Both the position numbers and the translations under genes were made by a program. Of a stretch of 44,157 bases of DNA, positions 34,138-41,294 are shown in pieces (position 1 is the stretch's first letter; each line of letters starts with the position of its first letter). This stretch comes from Flavobacteriales bacterium (GTDB taxonomy: Bacteria > Bacteroidota > Bacteroidia > Flavobacteriales_F > PHOS-HE28): assembly GCA_016710965.1 (NCBI GenBank), contig JADJTW010000036.1:1-44157 (forward strand), given 5' to 3'. Below the pieces are notes generated by a model. It was not told where the DNA came from, searched no databases, and saw only the letters and a program-made list of their open reading frames with translations.

Positions 34138-34856
34138 CGGTGAAGCCCTACACGCCCGATGGCTCCAAGCGCGAGCAGGTCGAACATATGTTCGACGCCA
34201 TCTCGCCCAAGTACGACCTGCTCAATCGCCTCTTCTCCATGGGCGTCGATCAGGGCTGGCGCCGCAAGGTGATCCGCCTCGTAGCGCAGGAACCCGTGGG
34301 GCATTTGCTCGACGTGGCCACCGGTACCGCCGACCTCGCCATCATGGCCGCAAAGCGCAAGGCCGCCGAGCGGATCACCGGTGTGGACATCAGCGAAGGC
34401 ATGCTGGCCCACGGCCGCGAAAAGGTGAAGGCGCAAAAGCTGGACGAACGTATCACGCTCGTGCGCGGCGATTCCGCGGCCTTGCCCTTCGCCGATGCCA
34501 GCTTCGATGCCATCACCGTGGCCTTCGGTGTGCGCAACTTCGAGGACCTCGAACGCGGCATCGCCGACATGGTGCGCGTGCTCAAGCCCAACGGCCGCCT
34601 TTTCGTGCTGGAATTCAGCAAGCCACGCAATGCCCTCATGGGCGGGCTCTTCCGATTCTACTTCCACCGGGTGATGCCTTTCGTTGGCAAGCTCGTAAGC
34701 CGCGACAGTGCCGCCTACACCTACCTGCCCAAGAGCGTGGATGCATTCCCCGACGGCGATGCCTTCGTGCGCATCCTGGAGAAGTGCGGCTTGCGTGAGG
34801 CGAAGGCCCAACCGCTCACGGGCGGGATAGCGACACTGTATCTGTCGAGGAAGTGA
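34134..34856 (+). CDS. menG: Demethylmenaquinone methyltransferase (UbiE/MenG family)
   Basis: ATG 34134 overlaps the upstream TGA (ATGA) and gives 240 residues. SAM-binding motif I is HLLDVATGTADLAIMAA (about 57-73). Next comes GVDISEGMLAHGREKVKAQK, then the family signatures GDSAALPFADASFDAITVAF with GVRNFEDLERGIADMVRVLK, and RLFVLEFSKPRN, YTYLPKSVDAFPDGDAF near the C-terminus. The enzyme makes the last methylation of menaquinone, the respiratory quinone of this phylum. No frameshift. In many Bacteroidota menG is followed by porT; here a small secreted protein follows instead. Confidence 0.95.
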   Translation: MTVKPYTPDGSKREQVEHMFDAISPKYDLLNRLFSMGVDQGWRRKVIRLVAQEPVGHLLDVATGTADLAIMAAKRKAAERITGVDISEGMLAHGREKVKAQKLDERITLVRGDSAALPFADASFDAITVAFGVRNFEDLERGIADMVRVLKPNGRLFVLEFSKPRNALMGGLFRFYFHRVMPFVGKLVSRDSAAYTYLPKSVDAFPDGDAFVRILEKCGLREAKAQPLTGGIATLYLSRK

Positions 34857-34910
34857 ACTCGTTGGTGCAGCTTCGTATAAGAATGGCCAGTCAAGAGTTG
34901 GGAATAGCGG

Positions 34911-34918
34911 TACATTCG
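34911..34918 (+). promoter_or_regulatory. Candidate -7 box
   Basis: TACATTCG in the 79-base gap after menG, upstream of the starts at 34936 and 34972. Confidence 0.35.
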
Positions 34919-34971
34919 ATTCAAAATCTCCTGCCATGCTCCCGGTCCACCTCCCTGATGCATTCCCGACG

Positions 34972-35343
34972 ATGCGCCGCAGAGCCAATGCTTGGAAAAG
35001 CCTAGGTCTGTTGACTCTTCTATTCTCCACAAGCCTGCGAGCGCAGCCTTATGTGGAGAACCTCACAACAGCAAACATCTCGGTCCAGTTCTACTTCGCC
35101 GTAGAGTGTGACGACGTGGTCTATTACACCGGTAGCTGCCAATACCTTGGGGCCAACGGCACTTACACATACCCTCCTCCTTTCGGGTATGTCTTTCATG
35201 GCCTGAAGATCTTCTGCGGAGAATGCGTTGGCGGGACCATCGTGGCCAGCGCCAGCTGCCTGGGTGGTTCGGAAGAGTTCTACTGCGGCACCGATCTGAT
35301 CGTGCGAGGGGGCGACACCCGCGTAGTGATCGACTACAATTGA
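34972..35343 (+). CDS. Small Cys-containing secreted protein, unknown
   Basis: ATG 34972 gives 123 residues with a typical signal peptide ending SLRAQ; ATG 34936 would add a 12-residue polar leader. The mature part is about 100 residues, beta-rich, with six cysteines (VECDD, GSCQ, FCGEC, ASCLG, FYCG) that could form three disulfides outside the cytoplasm, and many aromatic residues (YYTGSCQYLGANGTYTYPPP). There is no sorting domain or lipobox. I do not recognise a family. The next secreted gene begins eight bases downstream, so the two are probably co-transcribed; a partnership is possible but unproven. Confidence 0.65.
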   Translation: MRRRANAWKSLGLLTLLFSTSLRAQPYVENLTTANISVQFYFAVECDDVVYYTGSCQYLGANGTYTYPPPFGYVFHGLKIFCGECVGGTIVASASCLGGSEEFYCGTDLIVRGGDTRVVIDYN

Positions 35344-35350
35344 ACGACCC

Positions 35351-36817
35351 ATGCGCCGCTTTGAACTGACGAAGTCTTTGGCCGCCGCCATGGTGTGCAT
35401 GCTTCTTTGGACGCCTGCGATCAGGGGACAGCACCGGAACATGAATTGGATGTTCAGGGGTCATTGGATCTCTTTTGGCTCAGGCGAGCCCGAACTGGTT
35501 GCCGAAACCCCGTTCGCGACAACCAGTTGCAGCATGAGCAACCCTGCAACCGGTGCATTGCGCGTGTATGTGGCGCACAATGGGGCTACGCAACTGGTCT
35601 CTGCCGACCACCAGCTACTGCCCACAAGCCCAGGATTCCCGCCGGGCAATTACAATGGGTCCCAAGAATCGCTCTTCGTTCCTCGCCCCGGCAATCCTGA
35701 TGAGGTCTTTTTCGTCACCTTCTGGAGGGTACCCCCGCGCCTCATGAGACGCTGTACGGATTCCGACGTCTTTACGTGGGCGGAGAAGGCGAACTGCCCG
35801 CCTTGCTGGACACCGGCTACACCTGGTTCATGGACGATGCCTGCGAGAAGCGCATGGTGGTGCCCCACGCGAACGGCATCGACTACTGGTTCGTTGGGCA
35901 GGAGATCGGCACGAACATCTTCCAGGCCTACCCCATCACTGCCGATGGCATCGCCGAGCAACCAGTGGAAAGCCAGTCGGGGCCGTGCCCATCGCCGACG
36001 AGTGGGCGGGACAGCTATGCTCCACGGTGCAGGGTGATCGGTTCGTGAACGTTTCGGAGCAATGGCAATGGACTTCCGACGCGCAAGATGCTTCACTGAT
36101 CGAGCTTTTCGGCCTCGATGCCGCCACAGGTGCCATCGCGCATCAGTTCACCTTCACGGACCTCGGTCGCGTAAGGGGAGTGGAGTTCAGTCCCAGCGGC
36201 CGCTTCCTCTACGTGGCCGACTGGCCGGTGAACGCCGCGCCGCAGACCTATGTCCGCCGCTTGTTCCAATACGACCTGTGGGCTGCTGATATTCAGGGAA
36301 GCCGCGTACTGCTCGATTCTGAATCAGGAACCAATTGGGCCTTGCCTTCGATCACCGCGCTGGGCTTGGCACCCGATGGCAGGATCTATATGGCGCGCGA
36401 GCCCTTCGTGCCGTACCTGAGCGTGATCGAACAACCCGATCTTTCTGCGCCAGCCTGCGGCTTTGTTCAGAAGGCTTCAACACCAGCACGCCAATGAGCT
36501 GGCTGCCGCACTTCATGAAGCGTTACCACGACGATGTTTCGCTGCTGGCTGCCAGCAGCGCCGCTCAGGTCACACCTCGTATCTCCCCGAACCCGATCGA
36601 TACGCATTGTGCAGTGCTGCTGCCGGGCGTCGAGGGGCCATGCAGCTTCACATGGATCGATGCATTGGGGCGCACTGCTGGCATGGAGCAAGCCGTGCTC
36701 GTGCAAGGCCGTGCAACACTGGATGCATCGGGCCTCAGCTCTGGTCCTTATCTCTTGCATGCAGCGTTCGGCGATGGGCGAGCGCCGGTGATCCAACGCG
36801 CCTGGGTGCAGCCTTGA
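35351..36817 (+). pseudogene. T9SS-sorted secreted protein of the WYFGN-like beta-propeller type, frameshifted
   Basis: A signal peptide (ending IRGQ) leads into NMNWMFRGHWISFGSGEPEL, SCSMSNPATGALRVYVAHNG and SQESLFVPRPGNPDEVFFVT. This is the start typical of Bacteroidota propeller proteins whose usual opening is a WYFGNxAGLDF phrase. Later parts lie in other frames: ETLYGFRRLYVGGEGELPAL (from about 35750), IADEWAGQLCSTVQGDRFVN, GRVRGVEFSPSGRFLYVADW, ALGLAPDGRIYMAREP (35990-36460), then TPMSWLPHFMKRYHDD and a sorting domain (ISPNPIDTHCAVLLPG to AWVQP, TGA 36815). Shifts fall near 35740, 35985 and 36465. Reassembled it is about 485 residues. The strict conservation of propeller phrases after each shift argues for consensus errors. 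Confidence 0.7.
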
Positions 36818-36995
36818 GCGCCTGTCGTCCGCTGCAACTTCATTCCCGGGATTCTTCCAACCCGCTTTCGGCCTCTGTGATCCATGGGTCCGGCGAGCCA
36901 TGCCGCTGAGCCATTCGTTGTCCAATCGCCATGTGTCCCGTATGCCCCTGCATCCGCTGGATCGGGCACCCGTCCCCCGCACACTTTGCGCTCCC

Positions 36996-37003
36996 TAGTT
37001 TCG
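36996..37003 (+). promoter_or_regulatory. Candidate -7 box of the interrupted gene
   Basis: TAGTTTCG lies 11 bases before ATG 37015. The 178 bases between 36818 and 36995 show no gene. Confidence 0.4.
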
Positions 37004-37014
37004 TTGCCGCATCC

Positions 37015-37131
37015 ATGAGCCTTCGTCCACGCGCATTTCTTATCGGCCTCATCCTGCTAACGGGTTCCGTGGTCTCGGCCCAGGACCGCCGCATCGTCAC
37101 CGAGAACCTCAGCCTCGGCAGGGTGTCCTAG
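37015..37131 (+). pseudogene. 5' remnant of a secreted-protein gene cut off at the IS110 relic
   Basis: Thirty-eight residues remain: a perfect signal peptide (LIGLILLTGSVVSAQ) and the first residues of the mature protein (DRRIVTENLSLGR), then a stop at 37129-37131, six bases before the IS-derived sequence begins. The start has a good -7 box, so the gene was probably live before the insertion. What it encoded cannot be told. A 50-codon tail of unknown origin at 38831-38983, on the same strand beyond the element, could be its other end, but nothing links them. Confidence 0.6.
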
Positions 37132-37136
37132 ACTTG

Positions 37137-37405
37137 CGCAGATTCTGTGTTACGATGGCGTGTTTTAGTTTTGATGCACGGTATTTTCCGAGAGCGGCTT
37201 CAAGCCAGCTCGTTCAGGGCAGCCTCCAGGGGCTGCCCTTTTTCGTTGTCCGTAGCAGGCGCCCGGTGCTGCCGATCGTAGGGTGTGTTGTTCTTCCAAA
37301 GGGTGTAGGCAAGCACTAGTGTTTTGCGTTGGACAGCGGCCACGGCTTTCATCTTCACGCCGTGCTTGGAGACGAGGCGCTTGAAGAACTCCTTGCTCTT
37401 GGCTT
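37137..37405 (-). mobile_element. IS110-family 3'-end relic (diverged second copy)
   Basis: This stretch repeats 37414-37660 in the same orientation: both begin CGCAGATTCTGTGTTACG and contain CGAGAGCGGCTTCAAGCCAG. On the minus strand 37405-37200 is an open frame for the last 68 residues of an IS110 transposase (KSKEFFKRLVSKHGVKMKAV, AVQRKTLVLAYTLWKNNTPY, ending ALNELA). It differs from the neighbouring copy at many positions, so it is an older or related element, not an assembly duplicate. It breaks off at GGCTTT, eight bases before the second copy starts. Confidence 0.8.
37217..37243 (+). terminator. Hairpin plus T-run inside the IS relic, plus-strand direction
   Basis: GGGCAGCC-TCCAGG-GGCTGCCC-TTTTT is a textbook intrinsic terminator on the strand opposite the transposase. 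The same place in the neighbouring copy (37495-37513) has a different hairpin with a T-rich tail. Confidence 0.6.
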
Positions 37406-37413
37406 TAAGCCAC

Positions 37414-38700
37414 CGCAGATTCTGTGTTACGTTGGGTTGATCTAGTTTTGGTGACGGATTAATTCCGAGAGCGGCTTCAAGCCAGCTCGTTCAGGGCGCC
37501 GGGGCGCCTTTCTTCGCCGCCTGCGCTGGCCTGGTACTGCTTGTCATAGGTGGCGTTGTTCTTCCACAGGTGTGGCAAGCGTTTTGCGCTGGACAGCGGC
37601 GACGGCTATCTTCACGCCGCTTGGAGACCAGGCGCTTGAAGAACTCCTTGCTCTTGGCTTCGCTGCGGATGCGCGAGAGCGCTGGCATGTACAGGGCTTT
37701 GCGGATGTGCCGATTGCCTTTCTTGGACAACCTGCCGGGCTTATGCACGGAGGTTCCTGAGTCATGCTTCTCCACGTCGAGCCCGGCGTACTTGGTCAGT
37801 TGGCGTTGGTTGCGCACCATGTGGAAGCCGTTGGTTTCCAGCCAGTATGATCGTCATGGTCAACCAACCGATACCCGGGGCGGTGCATACTCTTGCTATA
37901 CGCTCTTCCAGTTCCTTCTCTCTCCTGATCAGTGCGCGCAGGTCGGTCTCCACCTCCTTTACCTGCCGCTCCAAGAAGCCGATACGACCCTTGAGCCGCT
38001 TGATCGTGTACGGGGTTGCTGAAGGCGCCGGCCTTTTCAGCGTGCAACTGGTTCTTTGCCGAGGCGAGTGCTTGCTGGATATCTCCCGCTCGCGCGTCAG
38101 GTGCTTCATCCGGATATAGACCTCCTGGGGCTTCTCCCAGGGATCGAGCTGGCGCTCCATGCCCATCAGGGCCAGGGTGCGCGCCGATGAGCCGTCGTCC
38201 ACCGAACGCAGGTTGATGGACCTGGCGAATGCCTTGGCCTTGTTCGGCAAGACCACATGCCCGGCACCCGCCGTCGAAGAGCGCACATGCGAGTTGCTCG
38301 TGATAGACGCCTGTGGCCTCCATCACCATGGGTAATGCGATCTCTTCTTCACGCAGCTTGTTCTGCCAGGCCATGAACCTGGCGAAGCCCTGGCTTGTTG
38401 TTCTTGAACGCACGGGTCTGCTTGCAATCGCTTCCCCGCAGTTCCTTCGAGCAGCAGAAGGCTGCCACGAACTCGTCCTTTGCGCAATCGATGCCTATGG
38501 ATTGGCGCACGGTCCCTGTCTTCATCGTTGACTTGGGTTTTAGATGTGTGCTCCCTGGCCAGGCACCTGAAGGAATTGCTCCCGTCGCACTTTTCTCATC
38601 TCGGTATTCGAGCTACTGGCTTCCTCAGGTCAGCGCTCTACATTCTGTTCTGGCTCAAAGGAGCAAGGAGAAGCATGAGGTAAGCTCTGCGAATCAGCAT
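37414..38700 (-). mobile_element. IS110-family insertion sequence, frameshifted copy (left limit uncertain)
   Basis: The right limit is set by the shared word CGCAGATTCTG at 37414. The transposase runs 38525 to 37477 on the minus strand, and upstream non-coding sequence follows to an undefined left end. IS110 elements have no terminal inverted repeats, so the limit cannot be read directly. The value 38700 is an estimate. Confidence 0.65.
37477..38525 (-). pseudogene. IS110-family transposase, multiply frameshifted
   Basis: Reading across frames from ATG 38525 gives SIGIDCAKDEFVAAF (first catalytic Asp of the DEDD/RuvC-like domain), FMAWQNKLREEEIALPMVME followed by ATGVYHEQLACALFDGG, LPNKAKAFARSINLRSVDD, and a coiled-coil LKGRIGFLERQVKEVETDL. 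Then come ARVCTAPGIGWLTMTIILA, LTKYAGLDVEKHDSGTSVHK with RLSKKGNRHIRKALYMPALS (the C-terminal Tnp_20/IS116-IS110-IS902 domain) and HLWKNNATYDKQYQ, ending NELA at TGA 37477. At least five frame changes are needed for about 349 residues. IS110 transposases move DNA under the guidance of a bridge RNA from the element's non-coding end. As sequenced it is inactive. Confidence 0.85.
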
Positions 38701-38830
38701 GTTCGTTGAACTGCTTAGGGTCTCCACAAACTCTCATGCCCCTTCCTTCAGGTCTTGCCCCTGGGTTCATGGGGCGAACATATGAGGGTCTCCGCCTCGG
38801 GTCCCTGCGTACCATGGCATTTGTAGTTTT
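38526..38830. other. Non-coding region upstream of the IS110 transposase
   Basis: About 305 bases without a supported gene. The part next to the transposase start is where bridge RNAs are encoded in IS110-group elements; no fold was computed. The element's left end and its junction with host DNA should lie here. Confidence 0.4.
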
Positions 38831-38983
38831 GAGAAGCCCAGCGACCCCACCATCGCCGAGAAGTTCAACACCTACCGCTTCGCGGACTCTAAGGAGAAAG
38901 TGATAGACTTGTTGAGGAGTGTGACGACGGTGAGTGTGGGGACGATGGAAGTGGTGAGGGGGATGGCAGTTCAGATAAGATAA
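38831..38983 (+). pseudogene. 3' remnant of an unidentified gene
   Basis: An open frame of 50 codons with protein-like composition (EKPSDPTIAEKFNTYRFADS, KEKVIDLLRSVTTVSVGTME) ends at TAA 38981-38983. No start with a leader is visible and the 5' part is lost in IS-derived sequence. Not recognised. It could be the tail of the gene that starts at 37015, or of an unrelated gene broken by the element. Confidence 0.35.
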
Positions 38984-39029
38984 ATCTCCAGAATGACCAA
39001 GGCACTCTGCCTGCGCTTGCAGAATCAAC

Positions 39030-40342
39030 TCAATGCCGGACCATAAGTCTAGCCGAGTATCCCAAGACGCGCAGGACGAAAAGGCCTTCGCTCACCTGGG
39101 TTACATTGATACGGCCTTCGGCAAGTCCGCTCTGTACAAGCTTTCCGGTTGCATCGATGAGTTCATAATGGAAGTGCCTCTGGCTTCCATCCGGTAGCTG
39201 CACATGCACCACATCGTTCGCCGGGTTGGGGTAGCACTGTAGTCCTGCGCCGTTAAGCTCTTCGATCCCGACCACTTCGGTCACATCCCCTGGTACCCTG
39301 GGCTCTAGCCTATCTATGGGCCATACATGGTGCAGAATGCCCGTTACATTGTAGGTCCATCCCCCGGCAACGGCGCTTAGCGTAGAATAACACACCTACC
39401 CCCACATCGGCAGAACTGTTCACGATGCCATCCCAGGAACCATTGCCATTGACTTGCGCGCAGGTCACGTTCTCCTGACGGATGCCAGTACACCTTCCCA
39501 GGGTTCCAGGTCGGCCAAGGGCCATGCGAGCAACTCCGGTGCCGGCATCGGCTTGATCCGCTGGTAAGAAGTTGATATCCGTTCTGGCAAGAAATTATTG
39601 TCTGTGATCACCAGTCTCCCCAACGTTGCCAGTCACCCGCACAGAGTCGCCCATCTGTAGCGCTGCACCCGTGAACTCGCTCACGCACACACGCTGGGCC
39701 CGGTACCGTCCTGGTGTGAACTGATAGCCCCTAAATTGATGGCCGTGACAATGCCGCTTGTAACCACCATTGAGTCGAGGTAGGGAGGGTTGGCCGAGCC
39801 GCCCACTGGGGTCTGAATCTGCTGTGTGCTTAGGACGGGCGGCGGCGGTGGGTTATTCAGCACGAGCGATACATCATCGACATCAGATGGTCGGGCGGAT
39901 ACGTGATGGGCATGAAAAGGCAATCTCACCCATATCCGTGGTTTCACTTGCCAATTGAACTCAGCAGTAAAGTACTGCCACAGGTATCGCTGTCCACATC
40001 CACACAGGGCCAAGTGGTGGTCCGCCGTCACATTGATTAGGACAAACGGTCCCGGCGCCCTTGGCCCAATATCCGAGCAGGTAGTGATTGCCACTATCCA
40101 AATGCACCTGTTCCGAAGTGAAATGGGTGAGGCCATTCACCGGTTGCCATAAGCGCACCGCAAAGTCGCCGCTATTACCTGTCCAGTCACCTGTTGCCCA
40201 GGTTGTCGATGGAGAAGGTGGTCTGTGCACCCATCCAATGCATTGGTGCGTCAACGTTCCAATCCTCGAATCCATCGGAGAACACCTGCGCATAAGCCGT
40301 GCTCGTTAGCGCAACAAGGGTTAAGCCGTAAAGTGCATGCAT
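39030..40342 (-). pseudogene. T9SS-sorted protein with an OB-fold (nuclease-associated) domain, frameshifted
   Basis: ATG 40342 begins a signal peptide (ALYGLTLVALTSTAYAQ) and VFSDGFEDWNVDAPMHWMGA, a jelly-roll-like start. FAVRLWQPVNGLTHFTSEQV, LDSGNHYLLGYWAKGAG and VKPRIWVRLPFHAHHVSA follow in other frames. Next comes an OB-fold like those near extracellular nucleases: QIQTPVGGSANPPYLDSMVV, TSGIVTAINLGAI, SHQDGTGPSVC, EFTGAALQMGDSVRVTGNVG. The end is a sorting domain (CYPNPANDVVHVQLPDGS to LMVRH, stop at 39030). At least four shifts are needed for about 437 residues. It starts six bases after the stop of the upstream minus-strand gene. No catalytic nuclease domain is visible. Confidence 0.68.
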
Positions 40343-40347
40343 GGTTC

Positions 40348-40804
40348 CTACTTGTGAGGGTCGCCTACCACCAACCCTGTAATAATCCGTTCCTCCCGGC
40401 TGGAAGACGAGCCAATAGCTGCGGCTCCCACCTGCGACAAAGTACAGTTCGCGATTGTGCCTATCGCCGGAGTGGTCAATGCGTGGCGTCCACTGGCATC
40501 CAGCAATTCCAAGGTGCCGCTGGGCACGGCGGCCGTGAAGGTGACCGTGGCCTGTTCGCCCGTCGGGTTGGGGAACACGTTCATGTGTATCGTCTCCAAA
40601 AGGCCCTTCGCTACAGTACCATCTGCAACGGTGCTCGGATCGGTGGTGGATTTCACTTCCTGGCCCCAGCTATACCAATCCCGCTGGATGCGGTTGCCGG
40701 CCGCATCGTATTGGTAGCGGATCATGCAGCCTTCTTCGGGTGGGTAGGTCTGCGCAATGGCCGGTAGCCATGCGCACAGTAAGAGCGACCAAGAGTGTTT
40801 TCAT
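40348..40804 (-). CDS. Mini YD-repeat protein with a T9SS sorting domain (one frameshift in the signal peptide)
   Basis: From ATG 40804 the signal peptide reads MKTLLVAL, then after a one-base shift LLCAWLPAIAQTYPPEEGC, joining MIRYQYDAAGNRIQRDWYSW. That contains exactly one Rhs/YD repeat (YQYDAAGNRIQRDWY). A short Thr/Ser linker leads to a sorting domain (VFPNPTGEQATVTFTAAVPS to VGDPHK, stop 40348). The total is about 152 residues. YD repeats normally occur in tens, forming the Rhs shell; a single repeat fused to a sorting domain is unusual, though the Bacteroidota have small proteins of this sort. Its stop is six bases before the start of the OB-fold gene, suggesting an operon. Confidence 0.72.
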
Positions 40805-40825
40805 GGCGGCGGGGGGTAGTACCGT

Positions 40826-40833
40826 GAAAGGTA
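40826..40833 (-). promoter_or_regulatory. Candidate -7 box of the YD-repeat/OB-fold operon
   Basis: On the minus strand TACCTTTC, 21 bases before ATG 40804 and just after the terminator of the HTH gene. Confidence 0.4.
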
Positions 40834-40866
40834 GGGAGCGCCGTGCAGCATTGTTCCCCAAAGAAA

Positions 40867-40886
40867 GCGGCCCGCTTTCGGGCCGC
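40867..40886 (-). terminator. Intrinsic terminator after the HTH gene
   Basis: On the minus strand GCGGCCCG-AAAG-CGGGCCGC is followed by TTTCTTT, 49 bases past the stop at 40935. Confidence 0.8.
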
Positions 40887-40934
40887 TCGCTTCCCCCTGG
40901 TTATCCGCGGGGGGCCGGGTGCGCTGAGCAACGC

Positions 40935-41192
40935 TTAGGCGTGTGCCGGTTGCTCTTCCAGGATCCGCTGTGCGATATCCAGGATGCGCGTATCATCCAA
41001 TGCCACAATGCCGCCGTCGGGGCCGGCCTCCAGGTGTACACCCATCGGCTTGCCGTTCGGATGCGCGTAGCCGCCGAAATAATTCCATACCGTTTCCACG
41101 TTCAGGCCAAGCCCTCCCGAGCCATTCGGTGGATGCTCCCATCAGGCAGGTTGTCCTTGATGTTGTCGTAGCTCGTTGAAGGTGATGTCCAT
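40935..41192 (-). CDS. Small helix-turn-helix protein (frameshifted)
   Basis: From ATG 41192, three reading segments join to MDITFNEL, YDNIKDNLPDGSIHRMARE, GLGLNVETVWNYFGGYAHPN, GKPMGVHLEAGPDGGIVALD and DTRILDIAQRILEEQPAHA, with TAA at 40935-40937. The middle resembles a short DNA-binding helix-turn-helix (GSIHRMAREGLGLNVETVWN), followed by a conserved-looking PDGGIV segment and a C-terminal helix. The total is about 85 residues. Two single-base shifts are needed (near 41170 and 41120). I have a memory of similar small HTH proteins in Flavobacteriales but no family name. A regulator role is inferred only from the HTH. A strong terminator follows, so it is its own transcription unit. Confidence 0.6.
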
Positions 41193-41282
41193 GATGGGAA
41201 GGGTTTGGTTGGCGCACTGAAGGTAACGTTATGAACAGGCCATTTCCAACACCTCAACGGCATGGCCTTTTGGGCGCGGGGC

Positions 41283-41290
41283 TATCTTTC
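41283..41290 (+). promoter_or_regulatory. Candidate -7 box of the propeller-cyclase gene
   Basis: TATCTTTC ends four bases before ATG 41295, implying a near-leaderless message. Confidence 0.35.
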
Positions 41291-41294
41291 AACC

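Noticed and set aside
37477..38525. Short plus-strand frames across the IS element as separate genes
   Set aside because: They are antisense to the reconstructed IS110 transposase and have no motifs or plausible starts.
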